DNA of 20,924 bases from an uncultured Muribaculaceae bacterium (GCA_910586175.1 CAJUIJ010000005.1:1-20924), one strand, 5' to 3'; counted from the first letter of the stretch, positions 1-8,341 are shown. Translations and numbers: made by a program. Notes: generated from the letters alone by a model not told the origin.

Positions 1-65
1 GTAATATACATGCTACAACATCTACTCAGGAAGGGTTTCCCACTCTCAGAGAGATTTTCAGACAT
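1..65 (-). CDS. possible start of an unidentified gene, cut by the left edge
   Basis: On the minus strand an ATG at 65-63 opens a reading frame with no stop up to the window edge, giving only 21 codons that begin MSENLSESGKPF. It begins 31 bases after the batD stop codon, and a GTGGGG stretch sits about 10 bases upstream, which could be a weak ribosome binding site. In many Bacteroidetes bat clusters another gene (batE or a membrane protein) follows batD, so a cotranscribed gene here is reasonable. The visible residues match no family I recognise, and so short an open frame can occur by chance. Confidence 0.3.
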   Translation of the reverse strand, partial: MSENLSESGKPFLSRCCSMYI

Positions 66-96
66 TCAGAAAGCCCCACAATCTGAACTCAGGCAA

Positions 97-1026
97 TCAA
101 ATCGACATCACCGACCTTTTCGAAGCTGTCGACTTGACCTTTATCTTTACAGGTTTCGACTTGATTGTTTCATATTTACCGGTAGATGGGTTGAAGAAGT
201 CAAAACGCGCTTCACCGATTTCGGCATTGTCGCGATCGGTTGGTATAAAAGTGCATTCGAGTTTAATCTCCGACAACATCCTGCCATTGTTATCATGGCC
301 TTCGTCGCGAGACTCGGTAACTGACTTCAGAGAAACCCCGGTCTTGAATGCATCGCGATATTCAGGCAGAGTTGATTCGGCAATCATGCCGGTGCCGGAA
401 AGAATGATGTAAGCAGTCGCCTCCTCACCCACAAAAATATCACCTTCGGGCACGACAGTCTTAATTTCAAAAGAGCCTACCGAACCGGAATATTGGAGAT
501 TGCCTGGAGGTGCAGGTAGCGACTTGACCTTAAACTTCACCTTCTGTACAGGAATTTCAAACTCCTCAGTGCGCATGGTGCGCATTGGTCCCCAGAAAGG
601 ATCTCTAACTACGGCCGGATAATTTACACCAACCATAAAAGAGCCACCTCCGTATTCATACTTACCCTTATTATCGATAGTGACCATATTGGCTCTCAAA
701 GGAAAGCAGAACCATTTCTTTCCTCCCTCACTTTTTTCGTAAGCATTTCCAGCCGGAGATATGACTTGAGAAGTAGAGAACTCGCTACCGAAGAGATGGG
801 GCAGTGATATTGGTTTAGCAAAAGCTACATCAGGTGTCGAAGACATGAGCGTTACAATCACAGGCACCGGTTGGCCCTCATAAAACTCACGCTCAGGCAT
901 TTCACACACTATGCGAAGCTCGGGGGTATTTGCATCAGCAGCCGAGCCTTGATTTCTTGCAAAACCAACACTGCTTGAAATCAGCAACGTGAGAAGAAAT
1001 ACTATATTAGACCTTATGCTTACCAT
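97..1026 (-). CDS. batD: short BatD-like protein (aerotolerance cluster)
   Basis: The 309-residue product has an N-terminal signal peptide (hydrophobic residues about 7-22) and is probably periplasmic. Its middle and C-terminal parts resemble the repeated beta-sandwich domains of BatD: a stretch near residue 180 reads YSGSVGSFEIKT, followed by VGEEATAYIILSGTG and, near 270, GEARFDFFNPSTGKYETIKS, as in BatD proteins of Bacteroidetes. BatD proteins are commonly about 500-600 residues and end in a membrane segment with a cytoplasmic tail; this one has neither, so it is roughly half length. Its ATG overlaps the end of batC by 7 bases, which supports cotranslation within the bat operon. The exact job of BatD is not established; a periplasmic partner of the BatA/BatB proteins is the usual proposal. 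Confidence 0.72.
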   Translation of the reverse strand: MVSIRSNIVFLLTLLISSSVGFARNQGSAADANTPELRIVCEMPEREFYEGQPVPVIVTLMSSTPDVAFAKPISLPHLFGSEFSTSQVISPAGNAYEKSEGGKKWFCFPLRANMVTIDNKGKYEYGGGSFMVGVNYPAVVRDPFWGPMRTMRTEEFEIPVQKVKFKVKSLPAPPGNLQYSGSVGSFEIKTVVPEGDIFVGEEATAYIILSGTGMIAESTLPEYRDAFKTGVSLKSVTESRDEGHDNNGRMLSEIKLECTFIPTDRDNAEIGEARFDFFNPSTGKYETIKSKPVKIKVKSTASKRSVMSI

Positions 1027-1793
1027 CTCTTAGTATTGCGTGAAGACTCACCCGCTTTCTTACCGCTGTTGGCACGGTTGACTTTAGCGCGGGTCTGACT
1101 CTCTTTATTATCGACAGCCTGAAGTATGCGAGCGGCAGCTTGCTGATCTATGTTCTGCTGCTGTTGCTTCTGCTTATCCTTGTTTTGATCCTGATTTTTA
1201 TTCTGGTCCTTATTCTGATCCTTGTTCTGATCCTTGTTCTGATCCTTGTTCTGATCCTTATTTTGGTCTTTATTCTGGTCCTTATTCTTATCCTTGTTCT
1301 GGTCCTTCTTGAGATTAAGCTGAGCTATGCGCAGGTTCTTGCGAGCTTTATCGTCAGACGGGTCGATGCGTAGAGCCTGCTTGTAATATTCGATAGCCTT
1401 ATCAAAATTCTTGGTATTGAACTCAATATTGCCGAGGTTGAAATTGGCTTTAGCAGCGAGTCCCGGCTTAGTCTTGGCAAGCGCTGCAACATCGGAAAAA
1501 TTCTTCTTAGCCTTCTCAATCACAGCCTTATTCTTGGCGGTTGTGTCGGCAGGGTTAGTAACCTGTCGTATTTGAGACAATCCGAGATTATATCGGGCTA
1601 CAGCCGAATTGGGATTTTCGATGAGCACCTGCTCATATGTCTGCTGTGACTCCACAAAGTTTCGTTCCTTGTAAAGTTCGTTCCCTTTCATAATGCCACG
1701 ACGCTCCTTACGGGTGGACTCAGCAAAAGCCGGCTGAACCGCAACCAACAAACAAAGGAGTGATGCAAATATGCTAAAGTGATGAAATTTCAT
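1020..1793 (-). CDS. batC: BatC-like tetratricopeptide repeat protein
   Basis: The 257-residue protein has a signal peptide (residues 1-24, ending AFA) and two tetratricopeptide repeats, at about residues 35-75 and 114-152 (the second includes FNLGNIEFNTKNFDKAIEYY). An extreme low-complexity block of Lys-Asp-Gln-Asn units follows (about 162-214). The C-terminal motif ARILQAVDNKESQTRAKV resembles the conserved end of BatC in Bacteroidetes, which argues that the gene is intact despite the repeat. It lies between batB (49-base gap) and batD (7-base overlap). BatC is thought to be a periplasmic or membrane-associated scaffold for the VWA proteins; that role is inferred, not shown here. Confidence 0.82.
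   Translation of the reverse strand: MKFHHFSIFASLLCLLVAVQPAFAESTRKERRGIMKGNELYKERNFVESQQTYEQVLIENPNSAVARYNLGLSQIRQVTNPADTTAKNKAVIEKAKKNFSDVAALAKTKPGLAAKANFNLGNIEFNTKNFDKAIEYYKQALRIDPSDDKARKNLRIAQLNLKKDQNKDKNKDQNKDQNKDQNKDQNKDQNKDQNKDQNKNQDQNKDKQKQQQQNIDQQAAARILQAVDNKESQTRAKVNRANSGKKAGESSRNTKRW
1152..1310 (-). repeat. in-frame 12-bp tandem repeat encoding Asn-Lys-Asp-Gln units in batC
   Basis: About 13 units of roughly 12 bases (plus-strand form ctgatccttgtt with small variants such as ctggtccttatt) follow one another. Because 12 is a multiple of three, gain or loss of whole units changes linker length without breaking the frame. The central copies are nearly identical at the DNA level, which suggests recent slippage or recombination. 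Confidence 0.88.
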
Positions 1794-1842
1794 GTTTATG
1801 CTTCTTAATTATTACTTTATTCTCACTAAAGTTAGATAATTA

Positions 1843-2889
1843 TTATTTCTTATCCTCCTTCTTAAAGAAAACGATTTTGTCGAGCCAACTGATTTTGCGG
1901 TCAAGCAAGAAAATATCTATAACAAGGCACACCAACGCAAGCCATGCGAAAATATAGAAAAGTTCGTCATGCTGAGAGTAAACGTTAGTTTGCAAAGCCG
2001 CCTTCTTCAGGGTGGAGAGTTGCTTATCGAGATCGTTAAGAGCATCGCGTGAAGAGGCATTCACATAAATTCCCTTGCCGTTGGCTGCAATGTCATTGGC
2101 AAGTTTGTCGTTGAGCGCAGTCTGGACGGGCTGCCCAGTCAATTCATCAATCATTACACTACCGTTTTCGGGAATAGTGACAGGAGTGGAACTACCAACG
2201 CCTACCACATCAACCTGAATGCCACGTTTCACAGCACCTCGCACAGCAGCATCGACACTCTCAGGATTTTCAAGTTCCTCAGCATCAGTAATAAGGATTA
2301 TGGCTTTACCCACATTCTTATTGTCGGAAAAAGAACTTGTGGCCATATCCAACGCCGCCGATATGTTAGTGCCCTGCTGAGCAATCTGCGAAGGGTCAAT
2401 GGAATTGAGAAACATCTTGGCCGACACATAATCGTTGGTCACCGGAATAAGCGTATATGCTTGACCGGCATATACGATAAGGCCAACGCGGTCATTGTCG
2501 AGGCGGTTTATCAGTTTCTCAAGCACGAGTTTTGACGTGCGCATTCTTTCCGGTCCATTCGGATCGTCAGATGCAGATGCAAGCATAGAGTTGGATGCGT
2601 CAACAGCTATCACAACCTCGATACCCTCCTTGGTGGTCTTCTCATCCTTGATGCCACCCCAAGGACGGGCTACAGCCAAGATGATAAAGGTCAAAGCGAG
2701 CATCGCAAGGGTAATCTTCAACGGAGGCTTGTAGGCAGAGACCTCAGGCATGAGAGCTTTCAACACCTCCGGCTTGCCGAAACGGCGAAGCTTTACCTTG
2801 CGGGCATAGCGGGCCCACGCATAGAGCAATACAAAGGCCGGCACCAACAAGAGGAGGAACAGCAAACCGGGATAAGCGAAACTAAACAT
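1843..2889 (-). CDS. batB: BatB: membrane-anchored von Willebrand A protein
   Basis: The 348-residue protein has membrane segments at about residues 7-25 and 58-74, a VWA domain from about 91 to 280, and a last membrane helix near 312-328 with a basic cytoplasmic end. The metal-site (MIDAS) residues are all visible: DASNS at 97-101, Thr173 in QGTN, and Asp202 in LITDAEE. This architecture is that of BatA/BatB proteins, in which the VWA domain faces the periplasm and probably binds a protein partner through a divalent metal. It follows batA after a 96-base spacer and precedes batC, the usual order. The name BatB rather than BatA rests on this position. Confidence 0.9.
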   Translation of the reverse strand: MFSFAYPGLLFLLLLVPAFVLLYAWARYARKVKLRRFGKPEVLKALMPEVSAYKPPLKITLAMLALTFIILAVARPWGGIKDEKTTKEGIEVVIAVDASNSMLASASDDPNGPERMRTSKLVLEKLINRLDNDRVGLIVYAGQAYTLIPVTNDYVSAKMFLNSIDPSQIAQQGTNISAALDMATSSFSDNKNVGKAIILITDAEELENPESVDAAVRGAVKRGIQVDVVGVGSSTPVTIPENGSVMIDELTGQPVQTALNDKLANDIAANGKGIYVNASSRDALNDLDKQLSTLKKAALQTNVYSQHDELFYIFAWLALVCLVIDIFLLDRKISWLDKIVFFKKEDKK

Positions 2890-2985
2890 ATTAAGCTAAC
2901 GAACTTTATAACTATTGAATACTTGATGAGACTGGCTCTAAGCTGATGATATTGCGAGTACTAAAATGACATCGCAACGATGACA

Positions 2986-3963
2986 CTACGGGATGCGACG
3001 CAACACTGTGTAACGCAAAAGCAGCATCAGCGAAAGTGCAATTAAAGCTGCAAATACCCAAGGGATAAAATTCTCTTCGGTCTGCGCAAAATTATTAACA
3101 TTAAGCTTAGACTTCTCGAGCGAATCAATCTCACTGAACACATTGCGGAGCGTGCGGGAGTCGGTTGCCCTGAAATACTTTCCACCGGTAGCGGAAGCGA
3201 GATCGCGGAGAGCAGTTTCATCAATCTTGGTTTCCATTGTGGTAGATGAGAAGCCGTATGGATCCGTAATCTGAATAGAGCCATTTGTGCCGACACCTAT
3301 TGCATAAATCCTTATGCCTTTCTGCTTTGCAATCTGCGCGGCAGTGGCCGGAGCCACGTCGCCTGAATTGTTGGTTCCATCGGTGAGCAATATGATGCTC
3401 TTCGATTTGGCCTGGCCCGACACAAGACGATTTATTGCAGACGCTATGCCGTCTCCTATAGCCGTTCCATCATTTAGCGCACCTGTCTTTGTTTCGTGCA
3501 AAGCATTGACCAGAGCAGCCTTATCGGTGGTGAGAGGCATAAGTGACAGACTCTCACCTGAGAATACAACAAGACCTATATTGTCGTTAGTGCGCTGGTT
3601 TACAAACTTTGATGCAACTTCCTTGGCAGCCTCTATGCGGTTAGGTTGCAAGTCAGTGGCAAGCATGCTGCTCGAAATGTCAAGAGCAAGCACAATGTCA
3701 GTTCCCTCGATCGAAGATGAGCGTAAGGAATCATGAGTCTGAGGACGAGCGAGGGCTACAATCAAACATGAAATGGCCACAAGTTGAAGCAGGAAGCAAA
3801 AATGCATCAGACCGACCTTCATGCCTGCTGAATACTTCTTGAACGGGACTGCTGAGGAGACCCCCAACGAGGGGTTCGAACCGCGCCACTTGCGAAGATA
3901 CCACACCACGAGAGGGATGATAATAAGCAACAGAAGTAATAACCATGGATGCAGGAACATCAT
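2986..3963 (-). CDS. batA: BatA: membrane-anchored von Willebrand A protein
   Basis: The 325-residue protein has a first membrane segment at about residues 5-22, a second at 54-71, a VWA domain from about 88 to 285, and a final helix near 299-315. An intact MIDAS is visible: DISSS at 95-99, Thr167 in DGTAIGDG, and Asp195 in LLTDGTNN. The start ATG overlaps the stop of the upstream gene (ATGA), so the two are probably translationally coupled. The region between the first two helices (PSLGVSSAVPF) matches the BatA N-terminal domain. Members of this family were linked to oxygen tolerance in Bacteroides fragilis; later work leaves the molecular role open. Confidence 0.92.
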   Translation of the reverse strand: MMFLHPWLLLLLLIIIPLVVWYLRKWRGSNPSLGVSSAVPFKKYSAGMKVGLMHFCFLLQLVAISCLIVALARPQTHDSLRSSSIEGTDIVLALDISSSMLATDLQPNRIEAAKEVASKFVNQRTNDNIGLVVFSGESLSLMPLTTDKAALVNALHETKTGALNDGTAIGDGIASAINRLVSGQAKSKSIILLTDGTNNSGDVAPATAAQIAKQKGIRIYAIGVGTNGSIQITDPYGFSSTTMETKIDETALRDLASATGGKYFRATDSRTLRNVFSEIDSLEKSKLNVNNFAQTEENFIPWVFAALIALSLMLLLRYTVLRRIP

Positions 3964-5024
3964 TTGTCACCTCCTTTCTTAACTTGCTTACGCGCCTTTG
4001 CCGGCTTACCGGAAGACTTTCCGGAAGGTGTTTTTGATCTATCGGCAACACCATTTCCGGATTCATCGTCAGCAACAGGCACAGGTTTAGTGCTTTGTAC
4101 AAAATTCAGGGCAAAATCATATGACTTTACACAATCATCGGGCAATGGGCGCACTTTGGCGAACTTCACGAAATCAGCCATATCGAGAATCTGGCGCATA
4201 TCGCTCCTATACTCACGAATCTCCTTATTTTGATGGAAAGCATGCAAAATCTCGCGTGAGGTCATTTCCATGGCATTAATGCCGAAACGGCCGCGCAAAT
4301 ATGCCCGCAATATATCAGTAAGATCTGTATAATACTCTTTCTCCATGCCCTGCTCCCATAGCTTACCCTCCTTCAGCTTACGCAAAGAGGCAATAGCCTT
4401 TTCATATGGAGTAGGTTCGGGCTTCTTGGGCAGAATATGGCCCTCCTTGCGATAACGTTTAAGAAGCCATATGCCGGATGCAACCGCAGCAATACATACC
4501 AAAAAGAGCCACCAATAGTCTACAAGCCAATCAGGAAGATAATCGAAAATAGATTTATCCTCCGGATCAGAGACCGAAGCATAATCATGTATCGGATCTT
4601 CAGCTTTCGCTGTCACAGGCACAACCTTAAGCGACAAGGACTTGGAGCGGCTTGTATCATTGCCTGATACATAAAGCAACTCAGGAAGGCGGAAATATCC
4701 GGAATCGAAAGCCTGCACCGGGATGTCATACTTGATGATTACATTACTGCCCGATACCACAGTATCGAGAGGAATCGGGGCACGAAATTCCACGCTATCG
4801 CCACACACCGGAATAATACCATTCTCGCGCACCTCCTTGAAAAGTGTCAGATTGCCCTTGGCATCTTTGGGCTTTGTCAAATCGAGATGGAGCATGGTGG
4901 TGCGTCCCATGACGAGATGCGCCGAGTCGAGCTTGACATCCATCTTGACTTGTGAACGTATGCCGATTGCCGACAATAGCAGCGCAGTTGAAAATAATAT
5001 GAATTTTATATGACTGAATTTCAT
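3960..5024 (-). CDS. bat-cluster membrane protein between DUF58 and batA
   Basis: I chose the ATG at 5024, which gives 354 residues beginning MKFSHIKF with a clean signal peptide (residues 1-25). An ATG six codons upstream (5042) is possible but would put charged residues before it. A periplasmic beta-rich region follows (about 26-140), then one membrane helix (170-189, WWLFLVCIAAVASGIWLL), a cytoplasmic helical domain (about 200-315, with YYTDLTDILRAYLRGRFG) and a Lys-rich tail. This layout and position match the unnamed gene that links DUF58 and batA in Bacteroidetes bat operons. It may connect the cytoplasmic MoxR/DUF58 pair to the periplasmic VWA proteins; that is inference from topology and order. 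Confidence 0.82.
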   Translation of the reverse strand: MKFSHIKFILFSTALLLSAIGIRSQVKMDVKLDSAHLVMGRTTMLHLDLTKPKDAKGNLTLFKEVRENGIIPVCGDSVEFRAPIPLDTVVSGSNVIIKYDIPVQAFDSGYFRLPELLYVSGNDTSRSKSLSLKVVPVTAKAEDPIHDYASVSDPEDKSIFDYLPDWLVDYWWLFLVCIAAVASGIWLLKRYRKEGHILPKKPEPTPYEKAIASLRKLKEGKLWEQGMEKEYYTDLTDILRAYLRGRFGINAMEMTSREILHAFHQNKEIREYRSDMRQILDMADFVKFAKVRPLPDDCVKSYDFALNFVQSTKPVPVADDESGNGVADRSKTPSGKSSGKPAKARKQVKKGGDK

Positions 5025-5083
5025 AAAATGATGTTCATACAAACCTTTGACCTGGAGAAATAAAGAGCGATACGCGCCAAGAA

Positions 5084-5962
5084 TCAGCGCGAAAGCGCCC
5101 TGCGTCTGAAGAGGCCGAGCAGAGCTTTCACGAAATCTTCATCGGTAGTTACTGAAGCGAAGTCAACTCCGCTCTTTGCAGTTATATCGGTGATTTTCTG
5201 CTGCCGTTCATACCATACCTTAGCATAATGGCGCCTCACGGCAGCTGATGAAGTGTCTACCCAGACATCATTGCCAAGCTCCATGTCGCGAACACGCACG
5301 AGCCCTACATCAGGCAATTCAGAGTCACGGCGGTCGTATACCTGAATCGCTGCCAAATCATGTTTCCTGTTGGCAATCGACATACTCTTGAAATAGTCGT
5401 GAGAGTCAATAAAATCGCTGATAAGGAAAGCGGTGGAGCGCTTCTTTATGGCATTGGTGAGAAAACGCAACGCCACATCAATATCGGTACCGGAGCTTTC
5501 AGGGGAGAAATTGATAATCTCCCTAATTATAAGGAGAATATGCTTCTTGCCCTTCTTCGGGGGGATAAACTTTTCAATTTTATCTGAAAAGAAAATGACA
5601 CCGACCTTATCATTATTCTGAATAGAAGAGAAGGCGAGCGTTGCAGCAATTTCCGCCATAATCTCCTTTTTGGCCTCACCTACAGCACCGAAATTACGGC
5701 TGCCGCTGACATCTACGAGCAACATTACCGTAAGCTCGCGCTCCTCCTCATAGACCTTCACGAACGGCTTGTTATGACGGGAGGTAACGTTCCAGTCAAT
5801 ATCACGCACATCATCACCGGGCATATACTCACGCACTTCGCTAAATATCACTCCGCGCCCTTTAAAAGCACTGTGATATTCTCCGGCGAATATATTGCTG
5901 CTGAGACCCCTGGTCTTGATTTCAATCTTTCTTATTTTTTTAAAAAGTTCGTTGGCGTCCAT
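5084..5962 (-). CDS. DUF58 domain protein, MoxR partner
   Basis: The 292-residue protein has no signal peptide or membrane segment. It carries the DUF58 signature at about residues 39-66 (FSEVREYMPGDDVRDIDWNV followed by TSRHNKPFVK), then a VWA-like domain with DVSGS at 84-88. DUF58 proteins are regularly encoded directly after moxR and are believed to be adaptors or clients of the MoxR ATPase. Here the gene follows moxR after 39 bases and precedes the membrane linker protein. Length and motifs are typical; the biochemical role is not known. Confidence 0.93.
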   Translation of the reverse strand: MDANELFKKIRKIEIKTRGLSSNIFAGEYHSAFKGRGVIFSEVREYMPGDDVRDIDWNVTSRHNKPFVKVYEEERELTVMLLVDVSGSRNFGAVGEAKKEIMAEIAATLAFSSIQNNDKVGVIFFSDKIEKFIPPKKGKKHILLIIREIINFSPESSGTDIDVALRFLTNAIKKRSTAFLISDFIDSHDYFKSMSIANRKHDLAAIQVYDRRDSELPDVGLVRVRDMELGNDVWVDTSSAAVRRHYAKVWYERQQKITDITAKSGVDFASVTTDEDFVKALLGLFRRRALSR

Positions 5963-6001
5963 AAGATAGAGTCGATAGGATTACGAATAGAGCGAACGGC
6001 A

Positions 6002-6997
6002 TTAAGGCACCACCACCTTATCGAGTATACCGGTAATCACCTCATCAGCATTAATATTATTGGCCTCAGCCTCATAAGTTAGACCGATACGGTGGCGCAA
6101 CACGTCGTGGCAAACAGCACGCACATCTTCCGGAATCACATAACCGCGACCCTGAAGGAAAGCATAGGCACGGGCAGCCAACGCAAGGCTGATAGAAGCA
6201 CGTGGAGAAGCACCGAAAGAAATAATGCTCTGGAGATCATTTAGACCATATTTGGCAGGTTGGCGTGTAGCGAACACGATGTCTACAATATAGTTTTCAA
6301 TTTTCTCGTCAATATATATTTTCCTTACGATATCTTGCACCTCTTCAATATCGCGTGTGCTGATAATCGGTTGGACGGGAGCCGGCGTGCCGTAAATATT
6401 TTGGCGGATAATAGACTTTTCCTCATCCTTGTTGGGGTAACCGATTACCACTTTTAGCAGGAAACGGTCCACCTGAGCCTCGGGGAGAGGATATGTACCC
6501 TCCTGTTCGATTGGATTCTGAGTTGCCATAACGAGGAACGGTGAGGGAAGCGGATATGTATTGTCGCCAATAGTCACCTGTCGTTCCTGCATAGCCTCAA
6601 GCAGGGCGGATTGCACTTTTGCCGGAGCACGGTTGATTTCATCTGCAAGCACGAAATTGGCAAACACCGGACCCTTCTTGACCTCGAAAGACTCTTTCTT
6701 CACACTGTAAATCAGCGTGCCGATTACATCGGCAGGAAGGAGGTCAGGGGTGAACTGGATACGACTGTATTGGGCATTGACTAATGAAGCGAGAGTTTTA
6801 ATAGCCAAAGTCTTAGCAAGTCCGGGTACACCTTCAAGAAGCACATGACCATTGCAAAGGAGCGCAATGAGAAGCGAATCGACAAGATGCTTCTGGCCCA
6901 CGATGCGGCGGTCCATGCCGGTGCGTATCATAGTCACGAAATTGCTCTTAGAGGCAATCAAATCCTGTAATTCTCGGATATTTACTGTATCTTCCAT
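6002..6997 (-). CDS. moxR: MoxR-family AAA+ ATPase
   Basis: The 331-residue cytoplasmic ATPase belongs to the MoxR subfamily of AAA+ proteins, which act as chaperone-like assembly factors together with VWA proteins. The Walker A motif GVPGLAKT lies at 56-63, Walker B ends in LADEINRA at 117-124 (Asp119, Glu120), sensor 1 is Asn161 in ATQNP, and the probable arginine finger is Arg178 in VDRF. It is the first gene of the seven-gene bat operon. Its 172-base upstream region holds a good match to the Bacteroidetes -7 promoter element. Confidence 0.95.
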   Translation of the reverse strand: MEDTVNIRELQDLIASKSNFVTMIRTGMDRRIVGQKHLVDSLLIALLCNGHVLLEGVPGLAKTLAIKTLASLVNAQYSRIQFTPDLLPADVIGTLIYSVKKESFEVKKGPVFANFVLADEINRAPAKVQSALLEAMQERQVTIGDNTYPLPSPFLVMATQNPIEQEGTYPLPEAQVDRFLLKVVIGYPNKDEEKSIIRQNIYGTPAPVQPIISTRDIEEVQDIVRKIYIDEKIENYIVDIVFATRQPAKYGLNDLQSIISFGASPRASISLALAARAYAFLQGRGYVIPEDVRAVCHDVLRHRIGLTYEAEANNINADEVITGILDKVVVP

Positions 6998-7066
6998 TTT
7001 TATGACATTTTGCGGAGTTGGAGTGTGATGTTTACACTACGCCAAGCCTCCTCATTTCTTTGAGTG

Positions 7067-7100
7067 CAAATTTACTACATTTGCAACTAAAATGTTAAAA
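7067..7100 (-). promoter_or_regulatory. predicted promoter of the moxR-bat operon
   Basis: On the minus strand TAAATTTG (7074-7067) matches the Bacteroidetes -7 consensus TAnnTTTG. A T-rich stretch TTTTAA (7100-7095) lies 20 bases upstream in the place of the -33 element, though it is not a good match to TTTG. Transcription would start near 7060, leaving a leader of about 60 bases before the moxR ATG. AT-rich sequence further upstream includes the near-palindrome GTTAAATTAAC (7107-7117). Confidence 0.55.
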
Positions 7101-7169
7101 TGATATGTTAAATTAACTTTAATGAAGTTTAAGAAAGCGTAAAATGGGGCAATAAGATAATACCGGTCT

Positions 7170-8210
7170 TTACTTTGCACCTGTAAACGCATTCCAACCT
7201 TGCGCCCTAAGTTCTATCTCGCCACCGTCGCGCGTTACCATTGCAGCACCGAGTTCCGGTTTTGTGACGTAGCCGATTTTGGTGACACCCTTAATTTTGT
7301 CGATATTATCATTATCGGTAAGCGGAACTGTGAATAAGAGTTCATAATCTTCACCACCGTTCATAGCGGCTACCACAAGATTCATATTGAATTCCTCTGC
7401 CATCACAGCAGTCTGATAATCTATGGGAATTCTATCTTCATAGACGCGGCACCCCACGTTAGAGCTTTTGCAGATATGCAAGAGTTCAGAAGATAGTCCG
7501 TCGCTGACATCCATCATGGCTGTCGGCTTTATGCCCGCCTTGGCGAGTTCCTCGATCACATCCTTTCTTGCCTCCGGTTTAAGTTGGCGTTCGAGAATAT
7601 ACTCACGACCTGAGAAATCGGGTTGAAAATCCTTTTGGCCGGCAGCCACCTGATTCTCACGCTCGAGAAGTTGAAGACCCATATATGCAGCTCCAAGGTC
7701 GCCACTCACACAAATGATATCGGTAGGTTTTGCGCCACTTCTCAACACCACATCCTCCTTTTTAGCCTCTCCCAGACAGGTGATGCTGATTACAAGTCCT
7801 GTGACCGAAGCGGAAGTATCGCCACCCACAAGGTCGACACCATATATCTCACAAGCAAGACGAATGCCGGCGTAAAGCTCCTCTATATGTTCGACGGTGA
7901 AACGAGAAGATATGCCAAGGCTCACGGTGATTTGCTTGGGCATTCCGTTCATTGCATATATGTCGCTGAAATTTACAACTGCCGCTTTATATCCAAGGTG
8001 CTTAAGAGGCACATATCGGAGATCGAAATGAATACCCTCAAGCAATAAGTCGGTTGTGACAAGTGCCTCTTTATCGCCAAAGTTTAGAACTGCAGCATCG
8101 TCGCCAACACCGAGCTTTGTAGAGGCGTTTTTAAGTGGAATATCCTTGGTAAGCTTTTCAATCAGACCAAATTCACCTAACTTTGAAATTTCAGTTTGCT
8201 TATTCTCCAT
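7170..8210 (-). CDS. thiL: thiamine-monophosphate kinase
   Basis: ThiL phosphorylates thiamine monophosphate with ATP to give the cofactor thiamine diphosphate, in the cytoplasm. The 346-residue protein shows the family motifs: GVGDDAA at 34-40, VTTDLLLEGIHFDL at 51-64, NFSDIYAMNG at 80-89, then GGDTSAS, DVSDGLSSEL and GGEDYELLF. Length is normal. I see no TPP riboswitch upstream and no other thiamine gene in the window, so it appears as a stand-alone gene after the pnp cassette. The upstream gap holds a weak direct repeat and a hairpin but no convincing -7 element. Confidence 0.95.
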   Translation of the reverse strand: MENKQTEISKLGEFGLIEKLTKDIPLKNASTKLGVGDDAAVLNFGDKEALVTTDLLLEGIHFDLRYVPLKHLGYKAAVVNFSDIYAMNGMPKQITVSLGISSRFTVEHIEELYAGIRLACEIYGVDLVGGDTSASVTGLVISITCLGEAKKEDVVLRSGAKPTDIICVSGDLGAAYMGLQLLERENQVAAGQKDFQPDFSGREYILERQLKPEARKDVIEELAKAGIKPTAMMDVSDGLSSELLHICKSSNVGCRVYEDRIPIDYQTAVMAEEFNMNLVVAAMNGGEDYELLFTVPLTDNDNIDKIKGVTKIGYVTKPELGAAMVTRDGGEIELRAQGWNAFTGAK

Positions 8211-8239
8211 TCTACTTTAAATTATAGCCCTATCCAAGA

Positions 8240-8268
8240 GCAATCAGCTTATATAAAAACAATCAGCC
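8240..8268. repeat. imperfect direct repeat upstream of thiL
   Basis: CAATCAGC occurs at about 8241-8248 and again at about 8260-8267, each followed within a few bases by a TATA-rich run. The pair is 19-20 bases apart, about two helical turns, upstream of the thiL start. It might be a binding site, but the motif is short and could be chance. Confidence 0.3.
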
Positions 8269-8282
8269 GGTATATAAGTTTT

Positions 8283-8321
8283 AGAGTCCGTCTCATAAAT
8301 TGGTTTTATGACACGGACTCT
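8283..8321. repeat. 17-bp-arm hairpin between pnp and thiL
   Basis: AGAGTCCGTCTCATAAA (8283-8299) is matched by its inverted copy at 8305-8321 with one mismatch (16 of 17 pairs) around a five-base loop. In the direction of transcription (minus) the hairpin is followed by AAAACTTATA rather than a T run, so it is not a standard intrinsic terminator for pnp. The short T-rich flank lies on the other side, where no plus-strand gene ends. It may still act as a 3' stabiliser or bidirectional terminator, or be a small mobile inverted-repeat relic. A 16/17 copy of one arm occurs at 15220-15236. Confidence 0.85.
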
Positions 8322-8341
8322 TTCATTATATTTATCAACTG

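Noticed and set aside
66..96. Frameshift explaining the short BatD
   Set aside because: Stops occur soon after the batD stop in the other two minus frames, and no BatD-like membrane helix is seen in the remaining bases, so a frameshift cannot be supported within the window.
1140..1373. Plus-strand frame encoding a Leu/Ile/Val-rich protein that looks like a membrane helix series
   Set aside because: It is the antisense reading of the batC 12-bp repeat; the hydrophobic pattern follows from reverse-complementing Lys/Asn/Asp/Gln codons.
2890..2985. Small RNA or attenuator in the batA-batB spacer
   Set aside because: Two short alternative hairpins are possible (CATCG/CGATG around 2970-2982 and TTGCGA/TCGCAA), but stems of 5-6 bp without a T run are too weak to call.
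7101..7140. Replication origin or DnaA box cluster in the AT-rich gap between thiL and moxR
   Set aside because: The stretch is AT-rich with a short GTTAAATTAAC dyad but no DnaA boxes, and none of the usual origin-flanking genes are present.
8211..8341. TPP riboswitch upstream of thiL
   Set aside because: The conserved CTGAGA and ACCTGA blocks are not present; the gap holds only a weak direct repeat and the 17-bp-arm hairpin.
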